Notes: generated by a model not told the origin, from the letters alone. A stretch of DNA of 64,000 bases from Phyllobacterium sp. OV277 (GCF_900104355.1 NZ_FNIY01000005.1:248001-312000), one strand, 5' to 3'. Counted from the first letter of the stretch, positions 10,323-20,029 are shown. Numbers and translations are program-made.

Positions 10323-11408
10323 ATGCATGCGGTGCTGAGGCCCCAGCCATTCGGGATGTTTGCCGGAGAACCGGTGTTTCAGGCGACAATCCAGTCAGCA
10401 TCGGGTGCAATAGCGCATATCCTCAACTGGGGTGCGGTGATCCGCGATCTGCAAATCCCTTTGACGGATGGCACATTGCAACGGGTTGTCCTCGGTTTCG
10501 ATCAATTCGATCCTTATCCGCATCAGTCACCTTATTTCGGCGCACTGGTCGGGCGCTACGCCAACCGGATTGCCCATGGCCGGTTTACTCTCGACGGCAA
10601 GGATTATGCGCTTGACCTTAACGAAGGTGGAAAGCAGACCCTCCACGGCGGTTCAAAAGGGGTGTCACAACGCCTCTGGGAAATTACCGACTGGAGCACA
10701 TCTTCAGTCACGCTCGAACTGCAACTGCCCGACGGCGATCAGGGTTTTCCCGGCGCAATGAATGTGCGCTGCACCTACAGTTTCAGCACCGGATCAACGC
10801 TGCGCATAGACATTGAAGCGACAAGCGATGCGTTGACCGTCGCCAATTTCGCTCAGCACAGTTACTTCAATCTGGATGGTTCGGATGATATCCGCAGCCA
10901 TGAGTTGCAGATTTTTGCCGATAGCTACACGCCGGTGTCAGACGATCTCATTCCCATAGGCGAAATCCTGCCTGTGGATCAGACACCGTTTGATTTTCGT
11001 CAGCCGCGTCTGATCGGCGCGCACTCATCATCGACATATGATCATAATTGGGTTTTGAACGGTGATGCGAAGAACGGTTTGCGCCATGCCGCATCGCTGG
11101 GAGGCCGCACGGGTCTCGAAATGCAGGTTCACACCACCGAACCCGGTCTGCAATTCTACGATGGCAGGATGATCGACCCTTCGCTGATCGGTCTTGAAGG
11201 CAAACGCTACGGCCCGCATGCCGGATTGTGCCTTGAGGCGCAGCGTTTTCCTGACAGCCCAAACCAGCCGGATTTTCCAAGTGCGGTGCTTCGCCCTGAT
11301 GAGACTTACCGGCAGCATACGGAATTCCGGTTCCTGCATCGCCAGCTGTTGCCAAGCGCCCTCTCCCGTCCTATGCCGGAGCAAAGCAGCCAGATGAGGA
11401 GCGTTTGA
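10323..11408 (+). CDS. Aldose 1-epimerase (galactose mutarotase family)
   Basis: Cytoplasmic enzyme that interconverts sugar anomers. The chosen ATG at 10323 gives 361 residues; the frame is open further back but only through the preceding permease gene. Family features are FGALVGRYANRIAHGRFTLDG, the catalytic-region histidine in NFAQHSYFNLDG and the C-terminal glutamate in GLCLEAQRFPDSPNQPDFP. Position directly after the importer suggests it acts on the imported pyranose or furanose sugar. Confidence 0.93.
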   Translation: MHAVLRPQPFGMFAGEPVFQATIQSASGAIAHILNWGAVIRDLQIPLTDGTLQRVVLGFDQFDPYPHQSPYFGALVGRYANRIAHGRFTLDGKDYALDLNEGGKQTLHGGSKGVSQRLWEITDWSTSSVTLELQLPDGDQGFPGAMNVRCTYSFSTGSTLRIDIEATSDALTVANFAQHSYFNLDGSDDIRSHELQIFADSYTPVSDDLIPIGEILPVDQTPFDFRQPRLIGAHSSSTYDHNWVLNGDAKNGLRHAASLGGRTGLEMQVHTTEPGLQFYDGRMIDPSLIGLEGKRYGPHAGLCLEAQRFPDSPNQPDFPSAVLRPDETYRQHTEFRFLHRQLLPSALSRPMPEQSSQMRSV

Positions 11409-11411
11409 GGT

Positions 11412-12728
11412 ATGGCGAGCAATGTAGCATTGACGGGATTGGCGCGGGACATGCAGGCGCGGGCGGATGCGGGGCGTCCCATCCGCATTGGTCTGATCGG
11501 ATCAGGCGAGATGGGCACGGATATCGTCACCCGCGTCGCCCATATGCCCGGCGTCGAAATCGGGGCGATTTCCGAATTGAACCTGCCCAATGCCCTGAAG
11601 GCCGTCGATATCGCCTATCAGGAACCGGGCCATGCCCGCGAGGTGAATACGGCTTCGGCGCTGACATCAGCCATGGAAAGCGGCAAGATTGCCGTCACCA
11701 GCAATGCGGATCTCATCCTTGAGAATGATCTCATCGACGTGGTGATCGACGCGACAGGTGTTCCGGCTGTCGGTGCCGAGATCGGCCTTCGCGCCATGGA
11801 ACATGGCAAGCATCTCGTCATGATGAATGTCGAGGCTGATGTGACCATCGGCGCATACCTTAAAAGCGAGGCTGACCGGCTTGGCGTGACCTATTCGCTC
11901 GGCGCTGGCGACGAGCCTTCCTCCTGCATGGAACTGATCGAGTTCGTCTCGGCCATGGGCCATCCGATTGTCGCTGCCGGTAAGGGCAAGAACAACCCGC
12001 TCAACATCGATGCCATTCCTGACGATTATGAGGAAGAGGCAGCGCGCCGCCACATGAATGTGCGCATGCTGGTGGAATTCGTCGATGGGTCGAAAACCAT
12101 GGTGGAAATGGCAGCCATTGCCAATGCCACCGGACTGGTGCCTGACAAGGCGGGCATGCATGGTCCGGCGGCAACGCTCGACCAGCTCAACAAGACACTC
12201 ATCCCGCAAAAGGATGGCGGGCTGCTCTCACGCGTCGGCGTTGTCGACTATTCCATCGGCAAGGGCGTTGCCCCCGGCGTGTTCGTCGTCGCCGACATGT
12301 CACATCCGCGCATATCGGAACGGATGGAAGATCTGAAGATGGGCAAGGGTCCTTACTTCACCTTCCACCGGCCCTATCACCTGACCTCGCTGGAAGTGCC
12401 GCTGACCTGCGCCCGTGTCGTGCTCTATGGCAAGGCCGATATGGTGCCGCTGTCGAAGCCCGTGGCGGAAGTCTGTGCGGTTGCCAAAAAGGACCTCAAG
12501 GTTGGCGAGACGCTCGATGCCATTGGCGAATATTGCTACCGCGCCTGGATCATGACGGCGCAGGAGGCGCGTGATGCCAAGGCGATCCCCTGCGGCCTGC
12601 TGCAGGGCGGTACGGTGACAGCACCGATTGCCAAAGGCGAACTCATCACCAGCGCCAATGCCGCGCCTATCGCGGGCTCAAAGATCGTCGAACTCAGACA
12701 GCGGCAGGACAAGCTTGTTTATGGCTGA
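11412..12728 (+). CDS. NAD(P)-binding oxidoreductase with C-terminal SAF domain (COG4091-like)
   Basis: Protein of 438 residues with an N-terminal Rossmann fold (IRIGLIGSGEMGTDIVTRVAHMPG), a homoserine-dehydrogenase-like middle and a C-terminal SAF-type segment (AVAKKDLKVGETLDAIGEY...). It resembles the group annotated as predicted homoserine dehydrogenase with SAF domain, whose members often sit in sugar or sugar-acid operons and are unlikely to be true homoserine dehydrogenases. It starts three bases after the epimerase stop and ends the operon before a terminator. The substrate is unknown; a sugar-derived compound from the importer is the natural guess. Confidence 0.85.
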   Translation: MASNVALTGLARDMQARADAGRPIRIGLIGSGEMGTDIVTRVAHMPGVEIGAISELNLPNALKAVDIAYQEPGHAREVNTASALTSAMESGKIAVTSNADLILENDLIDVVIDATGVPAVGAEIGLRAMEHGKHLVMMNVEADVTIGAYLKSEADRLGVTYSLGAGDEPSSCMELIEFVSAMGHPIVAAGKGKNNPLNIDAIPDDYEEEAARRHMNVRMLVEFVDGSKTMVEMAAIANATGLVPDKAGMHGPAATLDQLNKTLIPQKDGGLLSRVGVVDYSIGKGVAPGVFVVADMSHPRISERMEDLKMGKGPYFTFHRPYHLTSLEVPLTCARVVLYGKADMVPLSKPVAEVCAVAKKDLKVGETLDAIGEYCYRAWIMTAQEARDAKAIPCGLLQGGTVTAPIAKGELITSANAAPIAGSKIVELRQRQDKLVYG

Positions 12729-12758
12729 TTCGGGTCAAGCCAGATGACGCCACTATTG

Positions 12759-12791
12759 AGCCGTTCTGGTCCAAGATCAGGGCGGCTTTTT
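12759..12791 (+). terminator. Intrinsic terminator of the sugar operon
   Basis: Stem AGCCGTTCTG / CAGGGCGGCT (10 pairs including two G-T wobbles), loop of 9 bases, then TTTTT. It lies 30 bases after the last stop codon of the operon. Confidence 0.8.
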
Positions 12792-12970
12792 ATTGCGAGT
12801 ATGGAATAAATTCACTTTCTCTTTGCAAAACAAAGACTTGATGAAAGCGTGGGCAACAATAATCCCATGCAAATAAATCTGTATAAAACCTGCATCTCCT
12901 TGAAAAAACCGTGTCAAGCGCCAATATTAATAATTGGTTAACGACTGAGTCTTTGGTGCAGGAGAATGCA

Positions 12971-13330
12971 GTGCCAGCGTATCAAGTCAAATTTGCCTAT
13001 CTGACCAAGTATAAACAGACACGCCATCTGTTTCATCAGCTTGTCATTGCCGACGACGAGGCAACAGCGCTCGCCGAAGGCCGCAGGTTGATGAACAAGC
13101 GGTCTCCCAATGCGCGGATTATGCATGAATCATGCGTTGTTCGTCCCGACAGTCAGGAAGTTGAAAGCGCTACAGCCAAGGGTTGGGTTCTCAACGACAA
13201 CTGGTGGTCGCGGCCGATTATGCCTGATGATGATCTTGCTGCCATTGCCAAACATGGTTTTACCCACAGCAACCACATCCACGCCAAGTCGGCGATGGAT
13301 TGCGTTGCCATCGACAAATACGCCGCATAA
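12971..13330 (+). CDS. Hypothetical protein, about 119 residues
   Basis: I do not recognise this gene. The GTG start at 12971 is chosen because GGAG lies 6 bases before it; the frame is also open back to GTG 12911, which lacks a ribosome site. The product begins VPAYQVKFAYLTKYKQTRHL and continues with a basic, soluble sequence containing WVLNDNWWSRPIMPDDDLAAIAKHGF. No signal peptide or membrane segment is seen. It converges on kynA, with 15 bases between them, and the two genes share a GC-rich hairpin (GCGGACCG / CGGTCCGC, 13336-13361) at their 3' ends. Codon use is like its neighbours, so it is probably a real gene. Confidence 0.65.
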   Translation: MPAYQVKFAYLTKYKQTRHLFHQLVIADDEATALAEGRRLMNKRSPNARIMHESCVVRPDSQEVESATAKGWVLNDNWWSRPIMPDDDLAAIAKHGFTHSNHIHAKSAMDCVAIDKYAA

Positions 13331-13345
13331 GCCCGGCGGACCGGC

Positions 13346-14185
13346 CTAGAGCTCGGTCCGCATGCTCCACAATTCAGGAAACAGCACGATATCCAGCATC
13401 TTGCGCAGATAGTTGACGCCAGATGTGCCGCCGGTGCCTGTCTTGAAGCCGATGATGCGTTCAACCGTGGTGACATGGTTGAACCGCCATCGCCGGAAGT
13501 AATCCTCGAAATCAACAAGCTTTTCCGCAAGTTCATAGAGCGGCCAATGGGTTTCAGGTGAGCGGTAGACTGCAAGCCAGGCATCCCGCACACTGTCATT
13601 GGCCTCATAGGGCAAAGAGCAGTCCCGTTCGAGCATAGCCTTGTCGATGGCAAAGCCCTTGCGCGCCAGCAGGCGGATCGACTGGTCGTAAATGCTGGGT
13701 GCATGCAAAATACCATCAAGCCACGCATGAATATCGGGCTTGTGTGCATGCGGACGCATCATGGCGGCGTTCTTGTTTCCCGCTAAAAATTCGATTGCAC
13801 GGTACTGGAATGACTGAAAGCCCGAGGACATGCCAAGCGCTTCACGAAACGTCGTATATTCGCTCGGGGTCATGGTTCTGAGCACATCCCAGGCGGAATT
13901 CAACTGATCGAGAATGCGCGACACCCGGCTCAGCATCTTGAACGATGGCGCAAGATCGTCCTTCGCAAGGTGTTCGCAAACGGACATCAGCTCATGGATC
14001 ACAAGCCGCATCCAGATTTCCGAGGCTTGATGCTGAACGATGAAGAGCATTTCGTCATGGGCATCGGAGAGTGGTGATTGTGCCGTGAGAATCTTGTCGA
14101 GGCGCAGATAGTCGCCATAGGACATGCGCCCATCAAACGACATTTGCGCGCCCTCGGTCTCAGGATTATAGGGTGTGCGGCTCAT
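13346..14185 (-). CDS. kynA: Tryptophan 2,3-dioxygenase
   Basis: Haem enzyme that opens the indole ring of L-tryptophan to N-formyl-L-kynurenine, the first step of the kynurenine pathway. 279 residues, the normal bacterial length. Signature segments are [13 protein letters not shown], the active-site motif [16 protein letters not shown] and the C-terminal [23 protein letters not shown], which carries the proximal haem-ligand histidine. Its start overlaps the kynU stop by four bases, so the two are co-translated, with kynU first. Confidence 0.97.
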   Translation of the reverse strand: MSRTPYNPETEGAQMSFDGRMSYGDYLRLDKILTAQSPLSDAHDEMLFIVQHQASEIWMRLVIHELMSVCEHLAKDDLAPSFKMLSRVSRILDQLNSAWDVLRTMTPSEYTTFREALGMSSGFQSFQYRAIEFLAGNKNAAMMRPHAHKPDIHAWLDGILHAPSIYDQSIRLLARKGFAIDKAMLERDCSLPYEANDSVRDAWLAVYRSPETHWPLYELAEKLVDFEDYFRRWRFNHVTTVERIIGFKTGTGGTSGVNYLRKMLDIVLFPELWSMRTEL

Positions 14186-15423
14186 GTTACAGCTCCCCTC
14201 ACCTTATATTCTGGAGCATCCCATGCGCGTGTCGCCAGAATTTCCTTGAGGATACCAACCGCTGCGGACACTTCGGCAAAGCTCAGATAAAGCGGCGTGA
14301 AACCAAAGCGGATAATGTCAGGGGCACGGAAATCACCGATAACACCGCGCGCAATCAGTGCCTGCATGATGGCATAGCCATTATCGCATGAATAGGAAAC
14401 CTGACTGCCGCGCTGGTCGGGGTTGCGTGGTGTGACCAGTTTCAGGCCGAACTCACCGGCAAATCCTTCCACCTCCTGAATGAAGAAATCGCAAAGCGCT
14501 ATGGATTTTGCCCGCAATGCGTCCATGTCGACCTCGTCCCACAGGGCAAGTGCCTCATCCATCGCCACCATGCCAAGCACCTGCGGCGTGCCGCAAAGAT
14601 ACTGGTCGATACTGTTCGACGGCGCATAGGCCGCTTCGAATGCGAAGGGCGCACGATGCCCGAACCAGCCGGACAAGGGCTGGCGGAACCCGCCCTGATG
14701 ACGCGGATTGACATAGAGGAATGCTGGGGCACCGGGGCCGCCATTCAGATATTTATAGCCGCAGCCAATGGCGAAATCCGCACCGGCTCCCGCCAGATCA
14801 ATCGCCATGGCACCAGCCGAATGCGCCAGATCCCATATGACCAGAATGCCCTTCTCATGCGCCGCCTTGGTCATTTCGGCCATATCGTGCCGATACCCGG
14901 TGCGATAGTTGACATGGGTCAGCATCAGCACGGCCACGTCCTCATCAAGCATCGCCGGAATATCGGCGGGCTTTTCCGATAACACCAGCCGATGATCCTT
15001 TCCGATCTGCTTGGCCACGCCTTGCGCAATATAAAGATCAGTCGGGAAATTCTCCCGCTCCGAAACAATTTTGCTCCGACCTGGATTGAGGCCGAGTGCC
15101 GCAGACAGCACCTTGAACAGATTGATCGAAGTACTGTCAGCCGATACGACGCTCCCGTCCTGCGCACCGATCAAACGGCCAATCTTGCCGCCGACCTGTT
15201 GCGGCAGGTGAACCCAACCCGCCGTATTCCAGCTGCGGATAAGCTGCTCGCCCCACTCTTCGCTGATGGTCCTGGCAACCCGGGCCTTTACGGTCTTGGG
15301 CAAAGCGCCGAGGGAGTTGCCATCGAGGTAGATGACACCTTCAGGCAGTTCGAACCGCTCCCGGAAATGCCGCAAAGTGTCCGTTTCGTCCTGATGCGTC
15401 GCGTCGATTCGTGTCATCGTCAT
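14182..15423 (-). CDS. kynU: Kynureninase
   Basis: PLP enzyme that splits L-kynurenine into anthranilate and L-alanine. 413 residues. Visible motifs are [14 protein letters not shown] near the N-terminus, the PLP-site aspartate in [16 protein letters not shown], and the Schiff-base lysine in [17 protein letters not shown]. It is the middle gene of a three-gene minus-strand unit: GntR regulator, kynU, kynA. The formamidase needed between the two enzymatic steps is not in this unit but lies at 19205 on the other strand. Confidence 0.97.
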   Translation of the reverse strand: MTMTRIDATHQDETDTLRHFRERFELPEGVIYLDGNSLGALPKTVKARVARTISEEWGEQLIRSWNTAGWVHLPQQVGGKIGRLIGAQDGSVVSADSTSINLFKVLSAALGLNPGRSKIVSERENFPTDLYIAQGVAKQIGKDHRLVLSEKPADIPAMLDEDVAVLMLTHVNYRTGYRHDMAEMTKAAHEKGILVIWDLAHSAGAMAIDLAGAGADFAIGCGYKYLNGGPGAPAFLYVNPRHQGGFRQPLSGWFGHRAPFAFEAAYAPSNSIDQYLCGTPQVLGMVAMDEALALWDEVDMDALRAKSIALCDFFIQEVEGFAGEFGLKLVTPRNPDQRGSQVSYSCDNGYAIMQALIARGVIGDFRAPDIIRFGFTPLYLSFAEVSAAVGILKEILATRAWDAPEYKVRGAVT

Positions 15424-15437
15424 TGTCTCTTTGGTTT

Positions 15438-16181
15438 TCAGGCAGCGGTATCAAAGCCGGCAATGCCGCTGGCTTTGGCGAGTTTCACAAAGGCATCCTT
15501 GGCAAGCCTGACATGATCAAGCATCAAGGCCTCAGCCTTGACCTTGTCGCGGGCAAGCGCGGCTTCCATCAGGGCTGAATGCGCATCGATGCCCAAGGCT
15601 TCGCGGGAAAGATTACCGAGCGACTTGTCGCTGTTTTCCTGCGCGGCGCGGGTCAGATGATCAATCCGCAGAATGATATGGCGGCGATAGCGATGCAGCT
15701 GCGCATGCAGTTGCTGGGCAAAATTCAAAAGCCACTTGGATGAGGCCCCCGCAATGAGTGCCATGTGAAATTCCGTGTGGGCTGCATCCCAGATATCAAT
15801 CGCCTCGAACTGCGAGAATGAATTGGGCACATCGCATTTCGACAGGCGGTAATGCGCGCCGACGAGAGTGGCTTCCCAGTTACGATCGCCATTCTCGATG
15901 GAACTGACGAGCAATTGCGTTTCAATGACAGAGCGCGCCGCCTCAAGGTCCTGCAACTCCTCCAGCGTGACGATAGCCACCCGAAAGCCCTTGTTCGCCT
16001 CGGTTGTCACAAAACTTTCGGCCTGCAGGCGGTTCAGCGCTTCCCGCACCGGCGTCGCGCTGCTACCGAGTTCCGCGGCGAGTGCGCGCAGACGCAGGGA
16101 TTGCCCCGGTTGCAAATCCCCGTTCAGGATGCGCGAGCGCAACGCTGTATAAAGGTTTTCAGACTTGATGCTTTCGGCCAT
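15438..16181 (-). CDS. GntR-family (FadR/FCD type) regulator of the kyn locus
   Basis: 247-residue repressor-type protein with an N-terminal winged helix (LYTALRSRILNGDLQPGQSLRLRALAAELGSSATPVREALNRL) and an all-helical FCD ligand-binding domain with candidate metal-site histidines (DAAHTEFHMALIAG). It is 14 bases from kynU and divergent from the transporter genes at 16299. The divergent gap contains TTGTATATCA (16212-16221), similar to FadR-subfamily half-sites. It probably responds to tryptophan, kynurenine or anthranilate; this is inferred from position only. Confidence 0.9.
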   Translation of the reverse strand: MAESIKSENLYTALRSRILNGDLQPGQSLRLRALAAELGSSATPVREALNRLQAESFVTTEANKGFRVAIVTLEELQDLEAARSVIETQLLVSSIENGDRNWEATLVGAHYRLSKCDVPNSFSQFEAIDIWDAAHTEFHMALIAGASSKWLLNFAQQLHAQLHRYRRHIILRIDHLTRAAQENSDKSLGNLSREALGIDAHSALMEAALARDKVKAEALMLDHVRLAKDAFVKLAKASGIAGFDTAA

Positions 16182-16298
16182 TGTGTTCCCTCGGCCTTTG
16201 CCATTTTCTATTTGTATATCATTTCACGTTTGTTATATTATTTTCAAGCCTGAGGAGGCGAGGCCAATAAAAAGCCAACAAAAAGTGGAGAACAATAA

Positions 16299-17273
16299 AT
16301 GATCGGTGCAAAATACGTCGTGCGGACAGCGCTTGCTGCAGCACTGGGAATGACGCTTGGGCTGAGCGCAGCCTATGCAGAGACAAAAATCGGCATTGCG
16401 CAGTTCGGCAAGCATCCGCAGCTCGATGAAACCGTCACGGCATTCAAGGCTGAGCTGGTCAAGCTCGGCATCGCCGATGCGGTTTTCGATGAGTTGCAGG
16501 TCAATTTCGACGCAACACTCATCCCGCAAATGGTCACCAAGCTGACCTCGGCCAATCCAAAACTCATTCTTGCCGTCACCACGCCAGTGGCGCAGGGCGC
16601 GCGCCAGATCGTCGGCAACACCGGGACTCCGGTTGTATTCGCTGCTGTGACTGACCCTGTCGTTGCCAAGCTCACCCCTTCGTGGGAAGCAGGCGACAAG
16701 AACATGACAGGCGCATCCGATTTGCAGGATGTGGATTCGGTCGTCAAGTTCATCAAAAAGCTGCTGCCTGACGCAAAGCGCCTCGCTTATCTCTACAATC
16801 CCGGCGAAGACAATGACGTTGCCGTTTTGAAGCTGATCAAGACAGCTGCCGCCGCACAGGGCCTGCAGGTTGTCGAAGTCGGCCTTGATAACACCAACGA
16901 CATTCCAATCCGCGTCAGCTCGCTCGCAGGCAAGGCCGATGTCATTTACGTGCCGGCATCAAACCTCGTACAGCCAGCTGTTCCTGCTGTTGCCGCTGCA
17001 GCGCTCAACATCAACATCCCGATCGTCAACGCATCGGCGCAGGCTGTGCGTGATGGTCTTGTCGCTGCGGCGTTTGAAGTGTCCTACACCAAGGTCGGAC
17101 AGAACGCCGCCAAGCTTGCATCCGAAATCATTGCCGGAAAGTCACCTGCCAGCCTTGCTCCAATCAAGCCGTCCTATGAGGATCATACGGCGCTGATCAA
17201 CGAGAAGGTTCTGGCGAAAACCGGACAAAAAGTTCCGGATACATTCAAAGATTGCGGCTGTTTCGTCAAATAA
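16299..17273 (+). CDS. ABC importer substrate-binding protein, TrpX-like family
   Basis: Secreted binding protein of 324 residues with a signal peptide ending AAYAE and the ABC_sub_bind (PF04392) pattern (TKIGIAQFGKHPQLDETVTAFKAELVKLG; IPIVNASAQAVRDGLVAA). Members of this family with the same ATPase and permease partners (TrpXYZ) are predicted tryptophan transporters in Firmicutes. Here it lies between the kynU-kynA unit and the formamidase gene, so tryptophan or kynurenine is the most likely ligand by context. A good GGAG ribosome site precedes ATG 16299. A strong hairpin follows the gene. Confidence 0.9.
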   Translation: MIGAKYVVRTALAAALGMTLGLSAAYAETKIGIAQFGKHPQLDETVTAFKAELVKLGIADAVFDELQVNFDATLIPQMVTKLTSANPKLILAVTTPVAQGARQIVGNTGTPVVFAAVTDPVVAKLTPSWEAGDKNMTGASDLQDVDSVVKFIKKLLPDAKRLAYLYNPGEDNDVAVLKLIKTAAAAQGLQVVEVGLDNTNDIPIRVSSLAGKADVIYVPASNLVQPAVPAVAAAALNINIPIVNASAQAVRDGLVAAAFEVSYTKVGQNAAKLASEIIAGKSPASLAPIKPSYEDHTALINEKVLAKTGQKVPDTFKDCGCFVK

Positions 17274-17301
17274 GCCTTCTCCTATCGTCTGCAAACATAT
17301 A

Positions 17302-17333
17302 GTTCCTGCGCCATAAAAGGCGCAGGAACTTTT
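17302..17333 (+). terminator. Intercistronic hairpin with T-tract after the binding-protein gene
   Basis: Stem GTTCCTGCGCC / GGCGCAGGAAC (11 perfect pairs, loop ATAAAA) followed by TTTT. It lies inside the transporter operon, between the binding protein and the ATPase. Confidence 0.87.
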
Positions 17334-17371
17334 GACACGGAGCAAAAAGCTCCGGTTTGAGGGGCTCAAAC

Positions 17372-18166
17372 ATGACTACCGACATGCTTGCCGTCACAGG
17401 CGGCACAAAGATTTTTTATCGCGGCACACCGGATGAACGCCGGGCGCTTGATGGGTTGAACATCGCGCTCAAACCTGCCGATTTCTGCATTGTCATCGGC
17501 AGCAACGGCGCCGGAAAGTCCAGTTTCCTCAATGCGGTCTCCGGTAAGCTGCCACTCGATTCCGGGCGCATCAAGATTGACGGACTGGATGTTACCAAGC
17601 TGAACGCCCACAGGCGCGCCCAGTTCATCGCCCGCGTCTTTCAGGACCCGATGATCGGCACCGCGCCCACCATGACGATTGGCGAGAACATGCTTCTGGC
17701 GGAACTGCGCGGCAAACCGCGCGGGTTCTCCTACGGATTGACGGCGAACCGCCGGGCAAAATATCGCGAGCAGTTGTCGGAACTCAATCTTGGTCTTGAA
17801 AACCGGTTGGATATGCCGGTTGGGCTCCTGTCCGGCGGCCAGCGCCAATCATTGTCACTGGTGATGGCGGTTTCAACGCGCCCGAAACTTCTGTTGCTTG
17901 ATGAGCATACGGCGGCGCTCGACCCGCGCACGGCCAAACTGGTGATGGATACGACAGTGCGGGCCGTCGAGGAATTACACCTCACCACGCTGATGGTGAC
18001 GCACAATATGGATCATGCGATCAAATATGGAAACAAGATCGTCATGATGGACGCAGGCAAGGTGTTGCTTGAAATCGGACCGGAAGAAAAGCGGGGCATC
18101 ACGGTGCCTGATCTTATTGACCGGTTTCACACCAAGTCCGACGCCATCGCGTTGCAGGGGAGTTGA
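17372..18166 (+). CDS. ABC importer ATP-binding protein (TrpY/TrpZ-type partner)
   Basis: Cytoplasmic ATPase of about 264 residues from ATG 17372, which follows GAGGGG by 8 bases; an upstream TTG at 17357 is in frame but lacks a ribosome site. Walker A is GSNGAGKSS, signature LSGGQRQSLSLVMA, Walker B LLLDEHTAALDP. The His after the Walker B Asp-Glu replaces the usual Pro (DEPT), a variation seen in this subfamily. It partners the permease that follows, with the stop codon just before the next start. Confidence 0.92.
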   Translation: MTTDMLAVTGGTKIFYRGTPDERRALDGLNIALKPADFCIVIGSNGAGKSSFLNAVSGKLPLDSGRIKIDGLDVTKLNAHRRAQFIARVFQDPMIGTAPTMTIGENMLLAELRGKPRGFSYGLTANRRAKYREQLSELNLGLENRLDMPVGLLSGGQRQSLSLVMAVSTRPKLLLLDEHTAALDPRTAKLVMDTTVRAVEELHLTTLMVTHNMDHAIKYGNKIVMMDAGKVLLEIGPEEKRGITVPDLIDRFHTKSDAIALQGS

Positions 18167-18171
18167 GTACT

Positions 18172-19092
18172 ATGGATATTCTTGGCACCCTCACCAGCTT
18201 CTACGCCCTCATTCCTGTCACCATCGCCCAGAGCCTCATCGTTGCCTTCGTGGTGCTTGGCGTCATGCTGCCATTTCGCATCCTGAATTTTCCCGACCTG
18301 ACATCGGAAGGTGCCTTTCCGCTAGGCGGGTGCGTTTGTGGCACGCTCATTACAATGGGTGTCAATCCATTCCTTGCCTGCGGCGTCGCGTTGATCTGCG
18401 GCTTTCTCGCGGGCTGTACGACGGCTTTCATCCATCTGCGCTTCAAGATCAACACATTGCTGGCCGGTATTCTTGTGATGACGATGCTCTACAGCATCAA
18501 TCTGCGCATCATGGGCCGCACCAATATCCCGCTTTTCACCTATGACACGGTCTTCACCATTCTGGCAGGATCATCGGCCAATGTTTCCTGGGTTAAAATC
18601 CTGATCGTCGGTGCTTTGATTGCGCTGGTCGTCGGCGCCATGCTGTATTTCTTCATGTCGGAGAAAGGCACGTCTATGCGCGCGGTTGGAGCAAGCCCTG
18701 ACATGGCCGAGGCACAGGGCATCAATGTTGGCATCGCCACCATACTGGGCGTTGGTGCCGCAAGTGCGCTTTCAGCAACCGGCGGCAGTATCATGGTCCA
18801 GACTCAGGGCTTTGTGGACGTCAATATGGGTTTTGGTATCCTGATCAACGGCCTTGCAGCTCTGATCATTGGCGAGGCTGTCACCGGGCGGCAATCGATC
18901 CTGCGCCAGGTGATGGCCCCCGTAGTCGGCTCGATTGTCTATTATCAGCTGATTTCCTTCTGTCTGACCCTCGGATTGGCACCTGCTGATCTGAAGTTTG
19001 CCACAGGTGCATTCGTTCTGCTCATGCTGGCTCTGCCGAACCTGCGCAAATCCGGCGGAAGCACGCAAATTCGCGAAAAGGTGCGGGAATAA
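18172..19092 (+). CDS. ABC importer permease (TrpX-associated family)
   Basis: Inner-membrane permease of about 306 residues, BPD_transp_2-like, with eight or so hydrophobic helices (for example LIPVTIAQSLIVAFVVLGVM, LLAGILVMTMLYSINLRIMG, GFGILINGLAALIIGE). ATG 18172 has GGGGAG 10 bases upstream; TTG 18163 is an alternative that would overlap the ATPase stop. It is encoded 112 bases upstream of the formamidase and probably in the same transcript, because no terminator is seen between them. Confidence 0.92.
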   Translation: MDILGTLTSFYALIPVTIAQSLIVAFVVLGVMLPFRILNFPDLTSEGAFPLGGCVCGTLITMGVNPFLACGVALICGFLAGCTTAFIHLRFKINTLLAGILVMTMLYSINLRIMGRTNIPLFTYDTVFTILAGSSANVSWVKILIVGALIALVVGAMLYFFMSEKGTSMRAVGASPDMAEAQGINVGIATILGVGAASALSATGGSIMVQTQGFVDVNMGFGILINGLAALIIGEAVTGRQSILRQVMAPVVGSIVYYQLISFCLTLGLAPADLKFATGAFVLLMLALPNLRKSGGSTQIREKVRE

Positions 19093-19204
19093 CAGGCCCG
19101 CATTTGTCGGGACGGAGATTTTGATCCGCGCCCGGCCTCTGCTAATCTGGAGCAAACAGGCTTGATCCGCGCGACGGCCGGATTGGAGGGGGACTGTTAC
19201 GGAT

Positions 19205-20029
19205 ATGACGAAGAAATTCGACTGGGATGCTGCTTACTCCAATGGCGCCTATATTCCGGGTGGAAATGACTTCCCGCCCCGATGGAAGAGCCTGGCCGCC
19301 GAATTTCGAGCGGAAATAGCTGCCGCTGGCCGCCTGCGGGCGGATATCAGCTACGGCCCGCATGAGCGCAACACTCTCGATCTCTTCATGCCGCGCGGTG
19401 AAGTCCAAGGCCTCGTCGTGTTCGTGCATGGCGGATACTGGATGAGTTTCGACAAATCGACCTGGTCACATCTGGCAAAGGGCCCGCTCGCGCACGGATT
19501 TGCCGTGGCCATCCCGTCCTATGTGCTTTGTCCGCAGGCGCGTATCAGTGAGATTACCGTGCAGATCGCCACTGCCATCACCCACGCCGCTGCGGAGGTT
19601 CCGGGGCCTGTTCATCTGACAGGGCATTCGGCGGGCGGGCATCTGGTGGCGCGCATGGCGTGTTTCACCTCGCCGCTCGGCCAGCCGATTCGCCACCGCA
19701 TCCGCAAGACGGTGGCTATATCTACCCTTGGCGATTTGCGCCCTCTCATGAAGACGCGGATGAATGAAACGTTTCATCTCGACGCTGTAGAAGCGCGTCT
19801 TGAAAGCCCTTCCCTGCTTGAGCCGCAGGAAGGCGTTGACATCACGGCATGGGTGGGTGGTGCAGAACGGCCGGAGTTCATCCGGCAGAGCACTTTGCTG
19901 GCCAATATCTGGTCAGGCTTCGAGTGTGATGTGAATGCCGTGGTGGAGCCGGAGAAGCACCATTTTAACGTGATCGACGGCCTTGCCGATGCGGATCATG
20001 CGCTGACACGCACGCTGCTCTGCCTGTAA
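19205..20029 (+). CDS. Alpha/beta-hydrolase, AFMID-type kynurenine formamidase
   Basis: Hydrolase of 274 residues predicted to convert N-formylkynurenine to kynurenine. It has the HGGYW oxyanion motif at residues 75-79, typical of the animal and yeast arylformamidase type, the nucleophile serine in GHSAGGH (about residue 142) and a late histidine in EKHHFNVIDGL. It is not the metal-dependent bacterial KynB family. Function rests on the HGGYW motif plus location beside kynU-kynA, which otherwise lack a formamidase in this window. No signal peptide, so cytoplasmic. Confidence 0.82.
   Translation: MTKKFDWDAAYSNGAYIPGGNDFPPRWKSLAAEFRAEIAAAGRLRADISYGPHERNTLDLFMPRGEVQGLVVFVHGGYWMSFDKSTWSHLAKGPLAHGFAVAIPSYVLCPQARISEITVQIATAITHAAAEVPGPVHLTGHSAGGHLVARMACFTSPLGQPIRHRIRKTVAISTLGDLRPLMKTRMNETFHLDAVEARLESPSLLEPQEGVDITAWVGGAERPEFIRQSTLLANIWSGFECDVNAVVEPEKHHFNVIDGLADADHALTRTLLCL

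Noticed and set aside
13336..13361. GC hairpin at the kynA 3' end as an intrinsic terminator
   Set aside because: No T-tract on either strand and it overlaps the kynA stop codon; mentioned only in the neighbouring gene.
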